From: Loripinus fragilis | Lineage: Eukaryota; Mollusca; Bivalvia; Lucinida; Lucinidae | Length of the DNA: 64,000 bases | Direction: 5' to 3' | Assembly (NCBI GenBank): GCA_964019695.1 | Contig: OZ026514.1 | Location: 99,502,845-99,566,844 of the forward strand | Shown: one piece after another, positions 35,201 through 44,200 of the stretch | Layout of the letters: each line of letters opens with the position of its first letter | Position numbering within the stretch: the stretch's first letter is position 1 | Notes under the pieces: model-generated | Database searches by the model: none | Seen by the model: the letters and a program-made list of their open reading frames with translations, nothing else | Told to the model about the DNA's origin: nothing | Made by a program: the position numbers and the translations under genes

Positions 35201-38200
35201 CCCTTAAAATCACAAAGCTACCAAGTCAGCATTCCATGTTGGGTCATCAATCAGCGAAACGCCATTTAAATGGTGTTTCGCTGGCAGGCCAATGATGGCC
35301 CGCTTATAGTGGTGTTTGGATCCTCTCTCCCATCATCAACTAAAAAAAAACATTGTCAAAGTTGGACCCCCAAACCCCCCCCCCCCCCCCCCCCCCCCCC
35401 CGACAAAACTTTCTGGCTGGGTACTCATGTTTTATGTGCGAAGTCCGCTTTCACGTGCCAAGGCCACCACGTGCTAACAACAACAGCGGTGGCTTTGATC
35501 TTAGACATCATGCTGTCCTTGAGACTTTGTCTGCGGCTGACAATAATAGCTGACAGTTTGGGCCCAGATCTGGCCCAACAAAATGTTTAATGTTTCAAAT
35601 CTTTTATCATTTGTTGAGCAAATAGTTACAGATGATATACATGATATAGACATAGACAAATACAAGTGCGGATCCAGAGGGGGGGACAGGGGGTCCGGAC
35701 CACCCCCCCCCTGGAAAATCACAAGTTATATGGGTTTCTATAGGAAATAAGCGATTGGACCCCCACTGGAAAAAGTTGGACCCCCCCCCCCCCCCTGGAA
35801 AATGTTGGACTCCCTCTGAAACCTTGAAAAATGATAGATTCTTTGAAATTGACCATTTGACTTCCGTAAAAATAAGCTGAGGACTAAAAAAAACAAAAAA
35901 AAACGTTGTCAGAGCTTTTTTTGTCAGACTGACCTGGACCCCCCCCCCCCCCCCCCTGACGAAAATTCCTGGATCCGCGCATGAAATATGATATAAACAG
36001 AAGTGATTTACAGCAATCTAAATAATAGAGAGTGATTTTAAATGTTTGTCACACAAAAACCAAGGTTTTTCTTACTTTTTGCAATGTTCAAGTATTGATA
36101 ACCTCTGGATGGAACACCCGATCACCATGGAATTTTCAGCTTATTTTCTTTAGACCCCATTGTTTTGAAAATATAAGAGCTTAGACTAGTATTTGCCATA
36201 CTTTTGGAAATACTCTTTGATATATCCTGGCCCCAACAATTTGAATCCTTATTTGCACTTAGCCGTATGTGGGCAGTTAGCAGAATAAGGCGCTGACGAT
36301 TTTCCGCGGATGCGCAGGCTCGTCTGAGCCTTCGCTGCTCGCATATGCGCTCATGAAAGGGCTTATTTCATGAAAATACCAATGTAAATACATGTATTAA
36401 ATTCATCATGACCTAGATTCAGCGCGGCTACAATCAAATTATTTCTTGGTATGTGCGTCTGTCCGTACACTATCTTGATATACACTCTTAGGACCTTCCG
36501 AATGCAGTCTCGTGAGTACAGCAAGACACGCCTCGATCGGCTCAACAGTTTGTTAAAATCACGGACTATACATCCGTGTTAAAATGTTCCATTTTGAGGA
36601 ATTTGATATTTCTTTAGGAGCCGTTATTACATGAATTAAGTTATTTACGCTAAGAACTCGTATGAAATTGGTATTCAAGTGTTTAAAACACAACGTACGT
36701 AGATGTCTAGAATTTTATTTGGTCTGAGTCTTTGTACACCTCAAACTTTATGATAGTGAGCAGCGAGACCCTTGCGAGATTGCGCAAACGCACATGCTCT
36801 CCTGAGCCTTCTCTGATCACATATGTCGTAAGTACCAGCAGACTATTTACGAAATACCCTGGTACCAGTTCATATGGGGCACCGCACAAGTTGATTTCAT
36901 GTTCGGGTTCGATTGGAAACAAAATAAAACAGTCAATTTTCCTAAGCTTGCACGGCAGTGTATTTGAATTTTGTAATGACCTTATAGTACAGAATATCGG
37001 CGACATAGGCGCGTAAATTTGCATCCGCTCGACGTACTTTCAGAAAACAAATCTTAATGTCATCTAAAACATGCGACGTCAATGCTGGATTCACGTTAGC
37101 GACGTAAGCCGATAGATTGGCAGGCGAAAAGTTAGCATTAAAGTATCGTAGACAGCTACGCTGATTAAAAAAAAACAAGCACCAATGAAGGAAAAAAAAT
37201 GATGTGTACGAACTATTAAAAAAATACATATTAGAATAAATTTTCCTTTTTAAAGGAGGGCTTGCCTAGTCTAAAAACAGCATGTGCACCATGTATGTTG
37301 GGAACACCTCCAAATTTGGTTATTTTTACACTGCACTAAAACCACGTCATAGACGAACGGAACTTGAGTCTCTTCTGGCCAAAAAAAAAAGACACAAACA
37401 GTTATCTAAAGCGGCACCTAGCGCCACGCAAAAAATGAAATTAATAAAATTTACTTATTTTTCATGTATCATTTTTTTTAATTTTTGCAACAATGAACAT
37501 CAACACATCAGCAAAACATGTTTTAATTTCATGCCAAAATAATAAATAATGTTCGGACAAGAGTCTATCGAATAGCAATACCCTTAAATTCTAAAGTTGC
37601 AATTTGAAATTTGTCTAGAAATCAGACGTGATTTAAAGGAATTGTATTAAAATATTTTTATTAAAATTTGGATACAAATTACCCTCGAAGCCCTATTATT
37701 TGTCCGGAACTGACGATAGCCAGCCAGAACGCATATCGTTTTGGTTAACAAGACCTGGGTCGATATTTAACTTTCCCTGTAGCCTGATACCGATCTCTTG
37801 GGCGCTGTATAGTTGATAGCCTTTCCCAAAGGCCTAGAACTTTTCAAATAGTCATTTCATTTTTTGCGGCGGCTTCGCCGACGCTCTATTATCATTTTGA
37901 ACCTAAATTTTATGTAAATTTTCGCCAATCAGAAGTATTCTTAAATTGTAATATTCATCACACCAGCTAGAAAACAATGCCCTCATTGGTTAAAACTCAG
38001 ACTGACCACGCGATCTTATTATAGATGCAATTTAACTTGAAAATTTCCATGTAAATGGCCGAGAACCAGTCTGTGCACTAGTCCTAACAATGAACATTGA
38101 TCTTGAATATAGGTCAACTCCCGCTGTACAGCATTTCTAATTTGCTTTACTACCATTCTTTGCATGCCTTGCTTGATTGCACATAGTAAATAAGTGCAAT

Positions 38201-41200
38201 ATAAGATAACTCACTAAATCCTAAAGGACTTTAACAGCATTATATAAAGCAAATCTTTGTATTTTTTATTCAAGCCATTATGGTTTCCCGTATCAAATGC
38301 GTTACACGATTATAGTCTGTTTCATAAATTTCGACAATATGCAGTGATTTTTTACCTGCGCGTCCTGGGTCTCAGATGCATGCTTTCATTGTCAGCGCAT
38401 GTGCGATACTAAAGGATCGACCTGTCTGCTATGGGACATCGCGACTGAAAAGTCGGGTTTGTGCTGTTACGCGGTGCGCATTACTCAAAACACCTACGTT
38501 AAAAAGTAACAAGCGTTAAATGCCTATAGATAATCCTTCATTGGAGATATCTAGTCATATTGGGTAGCCAAATCATAACAATGATAGGTTTTACGGTATT
38601 CAGCCATAGACTGATCATATTGTTTGCACTAAAACATTTTTGAAAACATTCTCCGCATGGCATTTTCATTGAAACCGTTTCAGTGACACGTGATGACGCA
38701 CTTGATAAACAATATTGAATCAGCCAATCGGGCGAATCACATGACTCTGTGACGCATTTGGTAAACAAATATGTCACATGTACCCACAGTGCTCAAATCA
38801 GACAGGTCAGTATTTGATAAAATGCTTCCGGTCGATGACAATGGCATGCTTCTCACAAAGGACGCATGATTTTAAACCATGAGAGTCCCGCAGGCTGCAT
38901 TAAAATTGAGGCGAAAAGTCTGCATTTATTACGGTCGTCCGTGGCCGGCCGTATATATAAACTTTGTGCTAAAAATACATCAAATTCAGGTTTTGACCGT
39001 ACCTTTATGCCGTGCTCAGGCTAGTTTTTATGCGCTGCCGAACAACGAGCGGGCTACCAAATATCGTGGGTTAACCTACAGCGCGAGACAGAACTGTCCG
39101 TGAATCTGTAGGGCTACCTAACTCGTTTTCGAATTTGATCTGTTAGCATAGCCGTCGTGCGGTCCATTGAAACACCCATAACCTCGAAATACCCCAAACC
39201 TACACAAAACACCCCAACCACCCCAAAACACCCCAAACACCACCAAAGCATCACCGTTCATATAATGCGCTAAATTTCTTTTTTGAAAACCTACGGCCTC
39301 GAAATACCCCAAACCACCCCAAAACACCCCAAACACCACCAAACCATTACCGTACATATAAATGCGCGTATTTTTTTTAGGACACTCACCGCGGCCTCTT
39401 CATGGGGGGTGCTTCGTGGGGGTGGGGGCACGTGCCCCCAGCCTCCCCCAGTCCGGCACTGGCATTGTGCAATAATACATACAGTGATAGGGCTAAACGA
39501 CCGCCAGCTTTTTTGAAAAGCTAATACTTGGTATTTGCAACTTTCATTTTGTGCGGGTTTTTTTAACTTGCGCACCATGTCTTGAATAATATTGGTAAAA
39601 ACAGGTACTGAAAAAACTCCCCAACAGTTTAGCGATCATTACTTCCCTTGGGAAACACGTGTTTTCAGATATGACCCGCAGTAGGGGAGTTTACCGGTAA
39701 AAGCCAGTACTGGACTACTGGTAAAAACCAGTGCCGATAAACCAGTACTGATCCAATATGAAACATTTGTATAATGCGTTTTACCCGCAAGTTTGAGCAA
39801 ATACCAATAGAATGGTTAAAGTATTACTGCAGGCTCATGAAGTACGGAGACTGTACTGTGCACAGATGATGAAAGAAAAATTAATATGGTATGTCCAAAG
39901 GCTCAAATGCAGTAACTTCCAGCACTACACTTGTAGGCATGCAGAGTTAGATGAACTCGGGCTAATGACCTGGGCTCTAAAAAATATATGAAAACTGCGA
40001 GACAAAAGTCAGACTCTTGGCAAAAGATGATAATATGATTAAATTAAGGAAATATACTGTCTGGAGCTGAAATTTTTATTAATAAGAAAGTCAGGTAGGT
40101 TTTTATATCTTTGTTATTTTACTTGACAAAGTAAATTAAGTTTGATCTTATAAATAAGTATGCCAGTGTTTTGCTTCCCAAATTGGCTTCTATGAATAGC
40201 CAGATTCGAATGGATACACATGCAGAACTTCGAGTTTGGGATGCAAAGAATTTTGGCCCAGTGAGTCCAGGGACTCAACGAAACAAATTTGTAAAAAAAT
40301 CACTGATAGGTCTAGTCTATTTCTAAAACAAATATAACAAGTGTATTTAATGCATTACATTATATACAAGGGCGTAAAATTCATCGCGAATTAGAGAGTA
40401 ACCTTGGGGTTCAGGCGAGTAAATACGTGCAAAGCTTGCTCTGACCGGCAAATGCATGTTCTTACAACGACAGTGTAGCTATCGGCAGAGTCTCTCTTTA
40501 ATCAGACAACATGGTGCGTTATAAATAGACAGCAAAAAAACCCACGTTATAATGTCTATTAATAGCGCTTAACAAGATACATCTTTGTGAAAAAGATGTA
40601 TCTTAAAAAAAGAGGTTATAATGGGGATGGATATTTAATGTAAATAATGGCACATAATTTCCTACAATTTGAATGTGCCCACAACCCACAATCCTACACT
40701 TAGACTCAGATCAACCTCCGCAGCTGTACATGTATCAGCGTATTTTGCTATTTCCTTTAGGAAGATGACAAGCACAAGCTCTAGTATCTTTAACTACATG
40801 TATGTAAGACGAACATGTATCATATAAGGCTAACTTCCCGGGGCTTACTTGCAAACAGCCAGCACCAAATCTCGGGCCACAATGGGCCCGCCAGCAAAAC
40901 GCTTTTCGGTTGGTGTTTTTCTGGCGGGCCGACAGTAGCCGGATTTTACGTGCTTACTGGGAGCTAGTTGATCAGTTTTTGAGTCTACATGTATTTATAC
41001 CCCGACCCCAGCTATGGCGAGGTGCCACAGGAAATAGAAAGGTTATAGGAGTAAGTCCCACACAAAAGCGATTTGGTATATCAGCATTTTTCTGTAAATA
41101 GAGACATTCATAATATGTAAATAGAGTGGTGAAAGTGTAAACCATTTAAGACTTGAAAACTACTCCAAGTTGAGATCTGTGACGGGCAGAATCTAGCCTA

Positions 41201-44200
41201 TGTGACAACAACAACAACAATATGGCATGTTTTTTTCGGGTTTTCAGCTTGTTTCAGTACATACATTTATCGTCAAAATCTCCCGTTTTCTTAAAAAACA
41301 TTAGGACTAATAACATTGTTCCCTAGCCTTTGCTGGTGAAGTGCCTAAAATTTGGAACGATTCAGATGCACATCGCTCAGCGAAAAGAGCACCAAGCAAA
41401 AGAGAGACCAGAAACATAGCACAACTTCCAAATTCGCTGGTTTTATTGGCTATAACATTAATGTATTGCAACAGACTGCATGCTTGGTAGTCAACCCAAT
41501 CACAGTTGGCAACTTTGCTTTCCTCTTTAATTGCACGCCGGTGGGTCAGACTTCAGACTCTATGATGGTTCTGACTTAAAGACTTATCTATTGATGAGAT
41601 GGTAGGGGCCTGATGCTTTGGCTGTTTGTCGGGCCCACCGGGGTTTACCTGTTGGATTTCTTTTGCTCCGGTATTCAGTTTAATTTACTGTTGAGTCCTT
41701 ATCCTTGCTTTATCTCCTTGTTATATCTTGATTTATATGTTTTAGGAGATGATGCATTGATAAGTTCATGCAAACCAAATATCTATGTGTCTTGATCCAC
41801 ATCTGAATTAAGGGTGAGGTTGGCGCCGTTAAACCGGTTAAAGCCCTCCAGTAAAATATTTTACTGACCGTTCCAAGGCGGTACTTCTTTTGTGGATCTT
41901 TTATGTTTTTGTTCTGTCTTGTGTTTGCTATGTTTTGTGCGCGTCTGTTTATATGTGCTTCGTGGTCACCTGCTGGGAAAGGGCTGACCTCTTGGCTCTC
42001 GTTTGTGGTGTCTTCTGTGAGTTTGTCACTTTCCCATTGGTATCCTGGGTCAGGTGTGGTACTTGATTGTATCGATTCCTGATCTTTGCAACCTTACTTA
42101 CTTTAGACGGAACATCCTTTTCCAGCATACAAAGACAGGGAGTATAAGGGGATTTCGTCACTTAGTTGTGTTAAAATTGTAAGTATTTGAGAGCCGCCGA
42201 ATATCTTTTTTAAAGATATTTCTTGTTCCATATAAACATATTCCTTCTTTGTTGCTAATCTATAGACTGGTGCTAAGTTTTGATAATGAAGACAATTACG
42301 TTAACTTTATAGACTAGCCGTGAACATAAACATTTGGAAAAGAATAGAAAAATATTATTACAATATTTTACGTGTATTAATGACCACTTTTATTATCAGA
42401 CTGGTAGCTCTTCTATATAGTTGACTGATGGCAATTATAATACCCACTTCGAATCGAACTTTAGTTCCTACTTAGTAACTAAAGTTTGATTCGCTACTAA
42501 AGTGACGTCACGAACCTACTAAAGATCAACGGTTGGTCAGAGCACCGTAAGTCTAATAGCTTGTTTGGTCCCCTCCTCTAGACCTATCTAGCTTAATGGG
42601 TTCAAGATCTTAAATAGCCTCAAAATGTTTTTTTTATTTTACAAAATAAATCCTTGATGCGTTCTATTTGCGGTCCCTCTTATTCGTTATTGTTAATTAG
42701 AGCAGGCTGTGCAGTTTATTGTGCAGTTTATGCACACCCTTTTTGTCTACGATGAAGAAATGATTGGGGTTTACAGGGCTATTCACTTTGTTTATTTGAC
42801 AACTAATTAAAAGGTTGCAACTGTACATAGCCGTTTGGGTGTAAAAGTGCGCACGCATATATTATGTAAGAACTGTAGTAGGAACTTTATCATTCCAATT
42901 GAGTCAGATCGTTCATGTTCGGACAATCGTGGCATGATTGATAAAGTTATAAACTAAGGCTACAGTGTTTTAGACATGTTTATGTACAAGCTACATGCCA
43001 AAGAGACCCAGAAGTGTATGCGACATGCCATGATCCCAAAATATAATTCACATTCCTACCTCAAACAACATACAGATATGCTCTGGACTCGACCTTGCTA
43101 GAACTGAAACGGTGAAACAAGAGGTCAAGGTAACAGTGACCTGGAAACAGTTGGTGACTCGCCAGGGCCCAATATGTATCTACGTACCGAATATGGATCT
43201 GCTACCATAAACAATATAGGCGATGAGCTGTGGGTACATTTTTTCGTGGCATAACTGAAAACTGAAAGTTGTGGTGATGATTCAGTTTGATTGAGACTGA
43301 ATATCTTAACTATTGACATTCATTTTTGTTTGCTTTAGGTCTATTCAATTATCAATACATTTTTTAAAGCAATAGCAACTCATGAAACACATCTTCAATT
43401 GAGCCTGTATTATCTTATATTGAAACTAATTTAAGTCTGTGTATAGAGTCCAGTATATTAGGATAACTAATGCTGTTTAGTAGAGTCCAATATATTAGGA
43501 TAACTAATGCTAAGTATCTTCACATCGACCATGATTTTTTCTATCGACCACCAATCGACCAGTAATGACTGGTGAACACCAGTAATGACCACTGGTCTGG
43601 TCAATATACATATTGACCGGTCCATTGCCAATCTTGCCCGGTTTGTGCAGTCTAGCTAGTCATCATTTGTGCTTATTCATATAAATGTTTTAATCCGTTC
43701 TCTTCGTAGTAAAATATTTTCAATCATATTGGACTGTCTCAATTGAATCAGTACCAAGCAGAGGAGATTAATCAAGCACACACCACAGTAGGATTATCTC
43801 TCCTTTTAAAAGGAAACTTTATTCGAGTTATTATCACGCTCACACACACTCTATATAATACACCTTTGCAACCCAATTCACGAGGATTTTCCTTCGGAAA
43901 ATTAGTGATGCTTGAACCCCCAACCCAATAATCTCAAGTTGATCATTCTTACAATGGGCCATTGTACTCCCCTTATCTAATATTGAATGACAACCAAAGT
44001 ACTACACAGATGCCTACACTGATCTGAGCGGTGAAGTTTCAATGAGATAGATTACTGCATGTGTGTTTTACAGACTTTTGTATCTTGTGATAAGGATTCC
44101 TAGACTGGTATCAGACCAGTAAATAGAGTAGTAGTAAAATATAAAACATTTACATAACCATGCAAACACTACCTCTGTATGCCAGTTTACACCAAAAGTG

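Noticed and set aside
34579..35590. Proline-rich small proteins
   Set aside because: They are translations of C-runs in MF9 elements.
36732..37542. Open frames of 86-105 codons on both strands
   Set aside because: Overlapping frames on opposite strands, no motif, no splice-consistent neighbours; treated as chance.
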